DNA from: Choricystis sp. odSpoLacu1
Taxonomy: Eukaryota; Chlorophyta; Trebouxiophyceae
Reading direction: 5' to 3'
NCBI GenBank assembly: GCA_958009055.1
Contig: OY253659.1
Coordinates: 310,001-374,000, forward strand
DNA length: 64,000 bases
Shown: one piece after another, positions 31,713 to 41,180 of the stretch
Position numbering within the stretch: position 1 is the stretch's first letter
How the letters are laid out: the number at the start of each line of letters is the position of its first letter
The notes under the pieces: generated by a model
The model's database searches: none
Told to the model about the DNA's origin: nothing
Seen by the model: only the letters and a program-made list of their open reading frames with translations
Made by a program: the position numbers and the translations under genes

Positions 31713-33119
31713 TCACGCAGCCACTTTACCAAAAACCCTAAGTTCGCCCCGCTCCCCCCGCGTCACGCGAACATCGCCATCCAGGTACAGCACGTCAAAC
31801 CCCGACGTGCGTTGAGCCGTGGGAGGCCGCATGAAGGAGGGCAGGGAGGGCAGGGTGAGGGAGGGGAGGGAGCCCAGCAGGCCGGCGAGGCCGCCGTCTG
31901 CGCGCACATCAGTACCATCAAACGTGATGGTCACCCCCGCTCCACCCCCTCCAACTTCCAGCGTGTGGCGCAGGGTGGCGGTCAGGGTGACGGGGGCGGT
32001 GGAGGGCGGGGTGGCGGCCGAGGAGCCGGGGAGGGCGGGGAAGGGGAGGGGGGGGGGGGCGGGACCAATTAATTCAACCACGTTGTCGAGGCGCGATCCA
32101 TGGGGAGAAATGACTTGGTAGATTTGGCCCAGGGCCAGGGGGCCGACCCGGCCGCGCCCCGAGGAGCGGCGGAAGGTGGAGGAGTAGAGGAGGCGCCACG
32201 TGCCGGCCAGGGCGTCGACCGGAGAGGGAGCATTGGCGTCCGCACCCTCAGCCGGCGCCCACGTGAGGTCCACGGGGCCGCCGATGGCAATCAGGGCGGC
32301 CGCCGTCGCCTCCACTTCGTCCGCGGCGGCCGGGGAGGCGGCGGCGCCGCGGTCGAGGCCGGCGACGGCAGCGAGGAGGCGCGTCTTCAGGTAGCGAAGC
32401 GAGTGCGCGGTGTCGGCTCCAGCCGGCGGATCCACTGGCGCCCGCACCAACGGCAGCTCTTGAAACGGAGGCGTGGAGGGGGGTGCCGTCAGGGCGGCGC
32501 GCGCGTCGGCGGCGACGTCGGCCGCAGCGGCCGCGGCGCCATCGACCGCGGCGCGCGCGGCGGCGGCCGCGTCGGCGGCAGCGCTCTCCGTCGATGCAAC
32601 CACGGCGCGCGCATCGTCAGCAAGTATCTCCATCGCGTCCTGCACGTCAGCGGAGGCGGCGTCGAGAGCCTCGGTGACGGCGGCGGTCGCGTCGGCCGCC
32701 GCGTCGGCGACCGCGTCGGCCGCGTCGGCCGCGTCGGTCTGGATTGACTCGGCCGCGGCCTCCACATCGTCCACGACCGCGTCCACGACGGCGGCAGCGT
32801 CGGCGGCCAGGTTGTCGGCGGCGAGGGCAGCGTCGTCGGCCATTTTGGAGGCGGCTGGTGGGGGTCGGAGGGAGGGGAAGCAGGGGACGACACGACGTGC
32901 GAATGCACTGCTGTGACAGCCCGGCGCCCCCTGCGCCGTGCCCACGCGCACACCCCTCCTCCCCACATGCAATCGTGCACACTGCTTCCATCACTCACCA
33001 TCGCCCGCCTTTTTGCCAGTCTTCTTGGCCGCGAAGACGACGACAGCGGTGCGGCGCGCGGCGGGGCGCGAGGCCAGCCGGGGCGCGGCGGTTGGCGCGC
33101 GGACACAGAGGGCGCGCAT
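31713..33119 (-). CDS. Plastid lipid-associated protein/fibrillin with long Ala/Asp helical N-terminal region
   Basis: Exons 33119-32999 and 32854-31713 give 420 residues. Exon 1 is a transit peptide (MRALCVRAPTAAPRLASR...AKKTGKKAG, read in parts). Residues about 45-170 are almost only Ala, Asp, Val and Glu in an amphipathic pattern (ADDAALAADNLAADAAAVV), resembling LEA or apolipoprotein helices. The PAP/fibrillin domain follows: LKTRLLAAVAGLDRG, GTWRLLYSSTFRRSS, LGQIYQVISPHGSRLDNVVE and a C-terminal TSGFDVLYLDGDVRVTRG. Fibrillins bind lipids at plastoglobules and thylakoids. The helical extension is not a usual fibrillin feature and may help membrane binding; this is inference. Confidence 0.85.
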
Positions 33120-33359
33120 GGTGTGTGGGTGTAGGAGGCTTGCTGTGGTGGTGGGAGGAGGGGCGTGGGAGCAGAGCCGGCGCGGGGGGTCGCTGCGACG
33201 AAAAGGAAACGATTGGAAAGTGACAAGCGGCTGCGAACGAAACCACCTTCTCCCCACCCACCCACCGGCTGACTGCAGTGTTTGGTCGAAACAAAAAACG
33301 TGGTCTTTCCACACACAGCGCACACGAATGAAAAAAACGCCCACCCCCTCTCACCAGCC

Positions 33360-36300
33360 TCACATATCCATCGCGCTCGCCACCCCCGCGCGCGCGGGCC
33401 GCGGCGACAGCGCGCCCCCCCCCGCCCCGGGCGCCTGGGGCGGCGTCCCCGCCAACAACGCCAGCGCGGCCGCCACGTCGGCGGGCTCGTTGACGTAGAA
33501 GGGGGCGCGGGAGGGTTTCTGGCCCACGGTGCAGGCAAACACGTCGGCCACGACGTGGGGGGAGAAGGCGGCGTGCTCCATTGAAGCAAACATGGCCTCA
33601 TCCGACCGGTCGTCCCCCACGCACAGCACAAAGCCGGGGGCGCGCCCCGCGGCCGCGGCGGAGGTGAGGAAGCGTTCGGCGACGCCCCCTTTCGACACGC
33701 CGCGCGGTTTCACCTCGACGATGCCGGCGCCCGCGACCGCTTCCGCCGACTCGGTCGTCAACACGCCCTCCAGGTGGTCCAACAACTCTTTGGCCTGCCA
33801 GTTGCCAAAGTCGGGGTCGGCGGCGGCATAGTGCCAGACGAGGGCTGTTTCTTTTTCCTCCACCCAGGAGCCGTCGGTCGATTCGGTGTAGACTTGCAGA
33901 ATGGGGCCGACGATGCCGCGCCACCCCGCCCCTTCATCCGGGTCGGCCAGGGCGCGCCACCCGTCGCCTGGAGGCACGGAGCCTGTCGGCGCACCCGGGG
34001 AGCCGGGCGGGGCGGCGTCCCGCACAAAGAAGCCGTGCTCGGCCGCGATGCCGAGGCCGGGGACGTCGGCAAACCACGCGCCGAGTTCAGAGCGCGCGCG
34101 CCCCGACACAATGTAGACCGTGTTCCTCGGCTCCGCGCACAGGGAGCGCAGCATGGCCAGCGTCCCCGGGGCGGGCGCGGCCGACACCGAGTCGGCCGAG
34201 TTGAGGGTGCCGTCGTAGTCGAGGAGAAAGAGGCGGCGCTCTGCGCGCGCGTAGGCACTGGCGAGAGGCGCAGGGTCCAGCCTCCTGAACGCGGACGTCA
34301 GCGCGACACAGCGGAAGGAGTCGAGGCCGAGGCCCAGGCCGTAGCACTTGAGGGCGGCGTGGCCGGCGGTCTGGCGGCGCAGGTCGGTGGCAAAGGACTG
34401 AAGAGGGGAGGGGTGGGTCGGGAAAAGAAAAAACGTGTGCAAATGAAAAAGAAAAAGAAAAAAAACACTCCACTCCCCACACTCCCTCACCTGTGCCCAA
34501 AACTTGACCGTGTGGCTGGACACGTAGCGCCAGTGCTTTTCATGCCTCAGGGCGGCCTCGCCAGGGGGGAGAATGACCGCCGCATACATGGCGTCCGCCA
34601 CCGCGTCCACACACCAGGGATTCACTCGAATGGCGCCCGACAGACTGGGGGAGCAGCCCACAAACTCGGACACGACCAGGGTGGAGGTGGGGCGGGGGGG
34701 GGGGGGGAGCCGAGGGCGCGCCGAGGCCGCCACCACCCGCGCTCCCGCGCGCGGCGGCCGCGTCCGCTGCCCCCTGGCGGCAGGCCACGTACTCGTATGG
34801 AGTGAGGTTCATCCCATCCCTCGTGGCCGTCACCACCACCACGTCCGCCGCCGCGTACAGCGCCACCCGCTCGTACAGGGGGGCGGTGCGCTGGAGGTAG
34901 ACGATCGGCAGGTAGGGTGGGGGAGGGGCAGCGTCGGAGCCGCCCGCGGCGGCCGCGCCCGCCGCCGGCGGCGCGGGCGCCCCGTACTTGGCGTTGACGC
35001 TGGCGACGACGGCGCCGATGTAGTCTGCCAACTCGCGCGCGTCCCTCCCCACGGCACCCCGGGGGGCGTGGCACACTTGGACGAGGGTGAGGCGGCCGCG
35101 CCACTCGGGGTGCGCGTCGAGCAAGCGCTCGACCGCCAGCAGCTTCAGCTCGACCCCTTTGAAAGCATCCAGGTCATCCACCCCCAACAACACGGTCTGC
35201 CCCTCCAGCTGGGCCGCCAACTCGCCCGCCCGCCACGCGGTGTCGGGCCAGGCCAGGGCGGCCAGGAAGCGGGGTGGGTTGATGCCCGTCGGCATGATCT
35301 TCACCCCGACCGACCGGCCGTAGTACTCCATGGCAATCGCCCCCCGCCTCGCCACGTGCTCCAGCCCCAGCATGCGGGAGCAGGCCGACAGAAAGTGGCG
35401 GGCATAGTCAAAGGTGTGGAAGCCGACGACGTCGGCGTTGAGCATGGAGCGCAGGATCTCTTCGCGGCGGGGGAACGTGCGAAAGATTTCGGACGAGGGA
35501 AACGGCGAGTGCAGGAAGAGGCCGACCCGGGCGCGGTGCAGGCGCTTGCGCAGGAGGGAGGGCAGGACGAGCAGGTGGTAGTCGTGGACCCAGACCTGTG
35601 GTGAGTGGGTGGGTGGTGGGTTGGGGGTGGGGGGGTGGGGGGGGTGAGCAAAGAAAGGCGAACCACAAAACAACAAAAGCCCCACACCCTCCTCCCTCCC
35701 TCCCTCCTCCACCTCTCACCAAATCGTCGTCCGAGCTGATGACCTCCACCAGCTTGTCGGCGAACGCTTTGTTGGCTTTGACGTAGGACGCCCACAGTGC
35801 AGGATCGAACCTCCCGGGCGACGATGGCGCCAGCGGCAACAAGTAGTGCAGCACCGGCCACAGCTGCTGCTTGCAAAAGCGGCGGTAGTGCCTCTCCTTC
35901 AGGTCGGCCCCCAGGAACACGGGGCAGCAGCGGTGGGTGGTGGCGAGTTCGAGCGTGACGGTGTCCTGTTCGTCGGGGGCGACTTCAGTGGGCAGGGTGC
36001 CGACGTAGAAGATGTCGGCGTTGTCGATACCCTCCTGTGTGGATTGTGGGTTTGTGTGGAGGGGAGGAATGAGCGTCAATTGTCGTGTGGTTGCGTGTTT
36101 TTTTTTTTTCCAACCCGCGTTTTTCAACCCACTCACCGCCGCCTGCGCCACCAGCGCGTCTTCATCCCACTCAAACGCCCACTCCCCGGTGTCGGGGGAG
36201 CGCGCCATTTTGAGGGGGAGCTGGTTGGAGACGAAGATGAAGCTGTGTGGGTGTGGTTGGGGGGAGGGTGAGGAGAAGGAAACCAAAAAAGGGAGGCGCC

Positions 36301-36779
36301 ACGCGAGCGCAGGTGGCGGGTCGAGGACGCCCATCCATCTGCACGGGGGAGCTCTATTCGCCGCAGCACCTCCCTCTCCCTCCCTCCCTCCGCCCCTCGC
36401 CTGCCCACGCGAGCTCTGCATTTGGTCAGGCTGGCCGCGGGTGCAGCCAGCGGAGGCAGGCGGGGCGACGGTGGGGTGGTGCCGCTCCCCCGTCTCGCTG
36501 ACGACCCCCGCCCGCGCCGTAGCCTTTTCCTCCCCGCCCCTCTTCTCCCCAACTCCCTCTCCCCCCCCACACACACACTCACCGAGGCTGCCGCCGCCCG
36601 TCGCCCGCCGAATCCATGGACCCGCGCGACGCGGCGGCCACCAGCCCCCCGCGCGCGCCGCCGCCGCCGCCGGCAATGCCCGACAACGGGCCGCCCGCCT
36701 CCAGGCCGTCGCCGTCCCCGCCGACGAGGGCCTGCAGGTTGCGGTACGACCCGGAAGCGGACGACTGGGCGCGACGCAT
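33360..36779 (-). CDS. TPS: Class II trehalose-6-phosphate synthase/phosphatase (frame broken at a poly-G run)
   Basis: Exons 36779-36583, 36242-36137, 36034-35720, 35595-34491 and 34397-33360. An N-terminal SYRNLQAL matches the SYxNLLDL start of plant class II proteins. The GT20 part includes FIFVSNQLPLK, VWVHDYHLLVLPSLLR, LFLHSPFPSSEIFRTFPRRE and FHTFDYARHFLS. The C-terminal HAD phosphatase keeps LLDYDGTLN and CVGDDRSDEAMF, so its nucleophile and metal Asp are present. Class II synthase domains are usually regulatory rather than active. Exon 4 is 1105 nt, one more than the phases of both neighbours allow, and the frame changes at a 14-G run (34694-34707). This fits one surplus base in the assembly. 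Trehalose-6-phosphate signals sugar status. Confidence 0.9.
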
Positions 36780-36911
36780 GGGGAAGGAGAAAAGGGGGGG
36801 GGGGGCGGAGCGGGGGAGAAAGGGAAGGCGCGGTCGGCACACCCTTTCCCCGAAAAAGTGACGCCGTTGTTTTTTGGGTTTGCACGTCTCCTCTCTCTTC
36901 CAAACTGGCCA

Positions 36912-37266
36912 TCACCACCGCCGCGGCACGCCATCCTCGCCCAGCAGGGGCGCCGGCTCCCTCGGCTTGGCGGGCGGGCGGGCTGTGTGGGGGGGAAGAG
37001 GGGTGTGTGGTGATCAGGCCGTGTCAACGCGCCGCGTGACCGTTGCTCTTCCCACACAACAACTCTCTCTCACCGCTCGCCCTGCCCACCGGCGCCAGGT
37101 GGGCCGTATCCACCAGCAGCCTCCACTCCTCGTACGTCCCCGCGGCGGAGGCCGCCGCTTTCTTGGCGGCGTCGGCCGCGCGGCGCGCGGCGCCCGCGGC
37201 GGCGCCCTCCGCGGCGGCGGGCACGGCGGACGCGGCCAGGGCGAGGAGGATGGTGGGTTCGGTCAT
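36912..37266 (-). CDS. Small orphan protein, 87 residues
   Basis: Exons 37266-37074 and 36982-36912 join in phase with a good GTGAGA donor. The first 35 residues are Ala-rich and hydrophobic to amphipathic (MTEPTILLALAASAVPAAAE), possibly a membrane or organelle-targeting segment. The middle reads GTYEEWRLLVDTAHLAPVG and the end PREPAPLLGEDGVPRRW. The sequence has normal composition in its second half, which supports it as real. I do not recognise it. It lies just upstream of the trehalose gene on the same strand. Confidence 0.5.
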
Positions 37267-37408
37267 GCAGGTTTGTTTGTGGCGTTGTGTGTGTGTGTGT
37301 GTGGATCGACAAGTGGCAGACTGTTGCTGTGGGGTGTGAAGGGTGAGGCCGCAGCCCGCAGACGAAAAACACGACTCCCCTTTTTTTCGCGCTGTCTCCT
37401 CGACCCAA

Positions 37409-37807
37409 ATGCGTCCGCATTCCATCCCCCTGCCCGCCCGTGGCGTGGCGCGCCCCCCCCTGCGCCCGCACCGCCTACCCCGTCCCCTCCACGGCCGCCC
37501 TGCCGCCACCCCTCCTCCCTCCTCCTCCTCCTCGATTGCATTCGACCCGCCGCCACCCCCCCGCCCCTCCCTCGCCTCCACCGCGGCCGCGGGGGTGGCC
37601 ACCGCAGCCTCCACCCTGGTCACCGCGTGGCGCCTGCTGCGGCGAGAGGTGGTGGCCCCGGCGCCCGGGGCGGTGGCGCGGTTGACACTCGCTGTCCTGC
37701 TCGCCTCCGCTTTTCTACTGGCCGTGGTGGCGGGGCTGGACGCCCTGGGCGGGTGGGCGCTGGCGGCGGCGGATGCCGCGCTGCGGGCGCGAGGGTGGGG
37801 GAGGTGA
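37409..37807 (+). CDS. SecE-like plastid translocase subunit
   Basis: A single exon of 132 residues. A Pro/Arg-rich N-terminus (MRPHSIPLPARGVARPPL) looks like a transit peptide. The C-terminal 60 residues have the SecE pattern: an amphipathic helix TAWRLLRREVVAPAPGAVAR followed by one hydrophobic helix LTLAVLLASAFLLAVVAGLD with a trailing Asp. The usual KKVxWP motif is altered to REVVAPA. Plastid SecE pairs with SecY for thylakoid and inner-envelope insertion. Assignment rests on pattern and size; other single-pass plastid proteins are possible. Confidence 0.5.
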   Translation: MRPHSIPLPARGVARPPLRPHRLPRPLHGRPAATPPPSSSSSIAFDPPPPPRPSLASTAAAGVATAASTLVTAWRLLRREVVAPAPGAVARLTLAVLLASAFLLAVVAGLDALGGWALAAADAALRARGWGR

Positions 37808-37880
37808 TGAGGAGGAGAGAGGGCTAGTTTAGTTGTTACACGCCCACTTGATTTTTATTTGCTCTCTCATTCTCTCTCAT

Positions 37881-38414
37881 TCACAGCCCCACCCCTTTGG
37901 CCACCAGCCACAGGCTCATGGTGGTCACCACCACGATGGTGCCCAGCGTCCCGGGCACCCGGTTGACGGGGCCAAACCCGGAGAGCGCGGCCGCGTTGGC
38001 GCCGCGCGCGGCGACCAGGCCCGCGCCCAGCACGTGCAGGGCGGGCTTGGGGTCGCCGGCGGCCTCCAGCAGGCCCAGCTGGATGACGGCCAGGGGGACA
38101 TACCTGTGTGTGAGGTGTGGGAGGAAGGTTGAGTCAAAATCGTCGGTTGTGACAAATAAAAGGCACGCATTTCCACACGTCCGCCTCCCCTCCCGCACTC
38201 ACTCCGTGAAGTTGGCGTGCGCCCGCACCGCCCGCCTCAGTTCGGCCAGCCCACCATCCCCCCACGGCACCTTGTTGGCGCGGCGGTGGCGGATGACGCG
38301 CACGGTGAGGAGGACGAGGCCGGCGCCGAGAAGGCCTGCGTACAGGGACGTCACGCGCAGGGGGGGCAGCGTGGCGACGGCGGCGACGGGGGCGGGGGAA
38401 GAGAAGAGGCCCAT
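37881..38414 (-). CDS. MAPEG-family membrane protein
   Basis: Exons 38414-38203 and 38103-37881 give 144 residues. The family signature is visible: SLYAGLLGAGLVLLTVRVI, then RRANKVPWGDGGLAELRRAV, RAHANFTEYVPLAVIQLGLL and further hydrophobic helices ending TIVVVTTMSLWLVA. MAPEG proteins are four-helix membrane enzymes, often glutathione transferases or peroxidases. The R-A-H-A-N-F-x-E-Y-V-P-L core is typical of the bacterial-like/algal subgroup. Substrate unknown. Confidence 0.82.
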
Positions 38415-38603
38415 GTGTGTGTGTGGTGTTTTGGTGGGTTATGCGGGTGTGGAAAAGCAGAAAAGTTGTGAGGCTTGATTTTTTAAACAACACAAAAAAC
38501 AGTCTGTGTTTCACCCGCCAAACGCCCCTGTGCGGCTGGGAAAGCAGACAAAAGGTGTGTGAGGTCTAGCACTCAGCATAAGAACAGTGTTTTCGTTAAA
38601 CAA

Positions 38604-39434
38604 TCACCCGCCAAGGCCTCTATCCGACACCGACACGTTCTTCAAAAAGCCGCCCGGCGTCCTGGACACACGCCTGCCGCCCCAGGCACGCACAAGCAGC
38701 GACACGTCGGCGTCGTCGCCCGCGTCGACGACGCCGACGCGGCGCGCGGCGGCGCGCCACGCGGCCACCACCTCAGACTCGTGGCACCCTCCCCGCCGCG
38801 CCAGGCCGCCGCCGTCCGCCCAGGCTTGGAAAGCCGCAGCTCGTGCCTCCAGGGCAGCCGCCACGTCGGGCGGTGGCGGTGGCGGTGGGCGGCCCAGGGC
38901 AGCACCTGCAGCTGTTGTCAAGGCAGCCAGCCCGCTGGCGATGCCCCAAATTCCATCCCCCAACGACGTGCGGCACGCGGCCGCGGCGGCCACGCCCGCA
39001 GCTGTCGCCAACACGAGTTCGGCGGCAGCGGCGGCGGCAGGAGGCAGCCCCGCCGCGCCCAGCGCCGCGCGCGCGCGCGCACTGGGCGCGTCCCCCTCCG
39101 ACCTCCCCGGCGTCGTCAACAGCAGCTGGGCGGGGGACGCCAGGCGCAGGGCGGCCGCCCACAGGGCGGCTGCGACAGCATCAGCAGGCGCGCCTGCAGC
39201 CGCGACGCCGACGCCCGTCGTCACACCATCGCCCAAAAACGCGTCCTCAAGGTTGGGCCACGCCGCGGTCGCAGCAGCAGCCGTGGCTGCGGCGGCCGCC
39301 ACAAACAGGATGCCGGGGGCGACGGAGGTGGGGGTGGTGGCGCGATCGTCACCGTTGGTGGCGGCGACGGGGGGTGGCGCGAAACGCACGCGCGGCCACG
39401 CAGCTCCGCGCAGCGGTGGCGCAGTGGCGCGCAT
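38604..39434 (-). CDS. Orphan protein with several Ala-rich hydrophobic segments
   Basis: A single-exon frame of 276 residues from ATG at 39434. Hydrophobic stretches include GILFVAAAAATAAAATAAW, AVAAALWAAALRLA, AELVLATAAGVAAAAAC and GIWGIASGLAALTTAAGAAL. A more ordinary C-terminal domain reads FQAWADGGGLARRGGCHESE, VVAAWRAAARRVGVVDAGDD and ADVSLLVRAWGGRRVS. The N-terminal MRATAPPLRGAAWPRVRF could target a plastid. No family recognised. The C-terminal composition is the main support that this strand is coding. Confidence 0.5.
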   Translation of the reverse strand: MRATAPPLRGAAWPRVRFAPPPVAATNGDDRATTPTSVAPGILFVAAAAATAAAATAAWPNLEDAFLGDGVTTGVGVAAAGAPADAVAAALWAAALRLASPAQLLLTTPGRSEGDAPSARARAALGAAGLPPAAAAAAELVLATAAGVAAAAACRTSLGDGIWGIASGLAALTTAAGAALGRPPPPPPPDVAAALEARAAAFQAWADGGGLARRGGCHESEVVAAWRAAARRVGVVDAGDDADVSLLVRAWGGRRVSRTPGGFLKNVSVSDRGLGG

Positions 39435-39653
39435 TGGGTGGTCGCTCGCGTGTGTCTGTGCGTGGGCCGCCCGATGCCAGGAGCTTTGGATGCACACTTG
39501 TGATCAGGCGATGGTGGCGGCCGAAAAAAGGAGAGCGCCGGAGGGCGGGGCGGGAGAGAAAAAACAAAACGTTTTCTTTTCTTTTCTTTTCGACGTTCGA
39601 GTTCACCAAACACAAACCATTAATCACACACACACACACCACTCGCTTCATCC

Positions 39654-41051
39654 TCACAGCTCGTTGTGCCCCGCCCCTCCACCCCCACCAGCCCTCACCA
39701 ACCCCGCCACCGCGGTCGCCGCGTGCAGGGCCGCCCCGATCGCCAACGCCTCATCATCCATCCTGAACCGAGACGTGTGCACACTGTGCACCGACCCCAG
39801 GCTCTCGTTGCGCATGCCCAGAAAGGAGAAGGAGGCGGACCCCACGGCGGCCGCCATGAAGCCAAAGTCTTCGGCCGCCATCGTTGGTTCCGGCAGATCA
39901 GCATAACTCACGCCACCCCCCATCTCACCCACCACGCCCGCCACCATGGCCACGGCGGCCGCGTCGTTGATGGTGGGGGCGTAGGGTTGGGGTTCCCACT
40001 GTATGGTGAAGGGGCAGCGGTGGGCGGCAGCGATGGATGCACCCACATCTTTAACCCGCGCGCGCGCGCGCTCAAACTCGTCACTTGTCAACGCCCTCAG
40101 CGTGCCCGCCAGGGACACGGTGTCCGGGATGACGTTGGAGGCGCCGGGGCCCGTGTTGAAGCGGGCGACAGTGACGACGAGGGCACGTGTCGGATCCGCC
40201 TCCCGAGAGACGAGGGTCTGCAGCGCGGTCACAATGGCCGACGCCGCCACGACGGGGTCCACGGTGGTGTGGGGCATGGCGCCATGGCCGCCCACGCCTG
40301 TGACAATCGCGTCGAAGCAGCCGGAAGCGGCCATGAGGGTGCCTGGGCGCGACGCGACAACACCCGTCGGCAGCCCCGGCCACACATGCATGCCCGCCAC
40401 GCCCGCGACACCATCCAAGTCGCCTGCATCCACCATGGCTTTGCCGCCCGCGCCTCCCTCTTCCGCGGGCTGGAAGAGGAGGCGGACTGAGCCAGGCAAG
40501 GAGGGTTCGATCTGCTTCAGCAGGCGGGCCGCCCCCAGCAGCATGGTCATGTGGGCGTCGTGGCCGCAGGCATGCATGACGCCCGGGTGGCGCGATTTGG
40601 AGGGGGTGTCGACTTCTTCCTGTGTAGGGTTGGGTGGGTGGTGGTGGGGAGGGGAGGTGTCGTCGTCGTGTGAAAAAAACATGCCCCTTTCTGCTCCAAG
40701 AAAACACCAACCACCCCCTTTTCTTACCTGGATCGGCAGTGCATCCATGTCGGCGCGCAGCGCAAACACGGGCTCCCCGGAGCCCAGCGTGGCCACAATG
40801 CCGTGCTCCGCACCTTTGGCTGTGGCCACGTTTTTGACGCCCGTCGCTTTCAGCACAGCCCGCACCCGCTTGGACGTCAGAGGCAGGTCATATCCCAGCT
40901 CCGGGATGGTGTGCAGGGAGGCCCGGGTGGCGGCGAGCCAGGCCGCGTCCGCGCGCGCTGCTGTGAGAAGGTCGGCCGGGGTCGGCAGGGGGGGCGGCGT
41001 GGAGGCGGCCGCCGCGGCCAGCAGGGTGGCGACGCACAGGGGGGCGCGCAT
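39654..41051 (-). CDS. ILR1-like amidohydrolase (peptidase M20D)
   Basis: Exons 41051-40728 and 40619-39654 give 429 residues. An N-terminal signal sequence (MRAPLCVATLLAAAAAS) suggests secretory entry. The M20D metal site is present: VFALRADMDALPIQ, MHACGHDAHMTMLLGAA, QPAEEGGAGG, and a GVGGHGAMPH dimerisation-domain segment. The order and sequence match plant ILR1/IAR3 hydrolases, which release auxin from amino-acid conjugates, and bacterial hippurate hydrolases/HipO. The alga's natural substrate is not known from sequence. No ER-retention KDEL is present; the end is AGHNEL, which is loosely similar to HDEL and worth testing. Confidence 0.88.
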   Translation of the reverse strand: MRAPLCVATLLAAAAASTPPPLPTPADLLTAARADAAWLAATRASLHTIPELGYDLPLTSKRVRAVLKATGVKNVATAKGAEHGIVATLGSGEPVFALRADMDALPIQVRKGGGWCFLGAERGMFFSHDDDTSPPHHHPPNPTQEEVDTPSKSRHPGVMHACGHDAHMTMLLGAARLLKQIEPSLPGSVRLLFQPAEEGGAGGKAMVDAGDLDGVAGVAGMHVWPGLPTGVVASRPGTLMAASGCFDAIVTGVGGHGAMPHTTVDPVVAASAIVTALQTLVSREADPTRALVVTVARFNTGPGASNVIPDTVSLAGTLRALTSDEFERARARVKDVGASIAAAHRCPFTIQWEPQPYAPTINDAAAVAMVAGVVGEMGGGVSYADLPEPTMAAEDFGFMAAAVGSASFSFLGMRNESLGSVHSVHTSRFRMDDEALAIGAALHAATAVAGLVRAGGGGGAGHNEL

Positions 41052-41180
41052 CTGTGGGACGTGTTTGTGTGCGCTGCGTAGTTTCTGCACGCCCAGCGTG
41101 CGCCCACAGGCCGATGCGAGAGAGAAACGTGAAAGTGCGGTCCAGCGTCGGGATTTCAGCTTTCTCTCTCTTTTCATCCG

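Noticed and set aside
33774..34805. Long + strand open frame opposite the trehalose gene
   Set aside because: It is the antisense shadow of the TPS phosphatase exons; high GC keeps stop codons rare. The minus strand has clear catalytic motifs and consistent splice phases.
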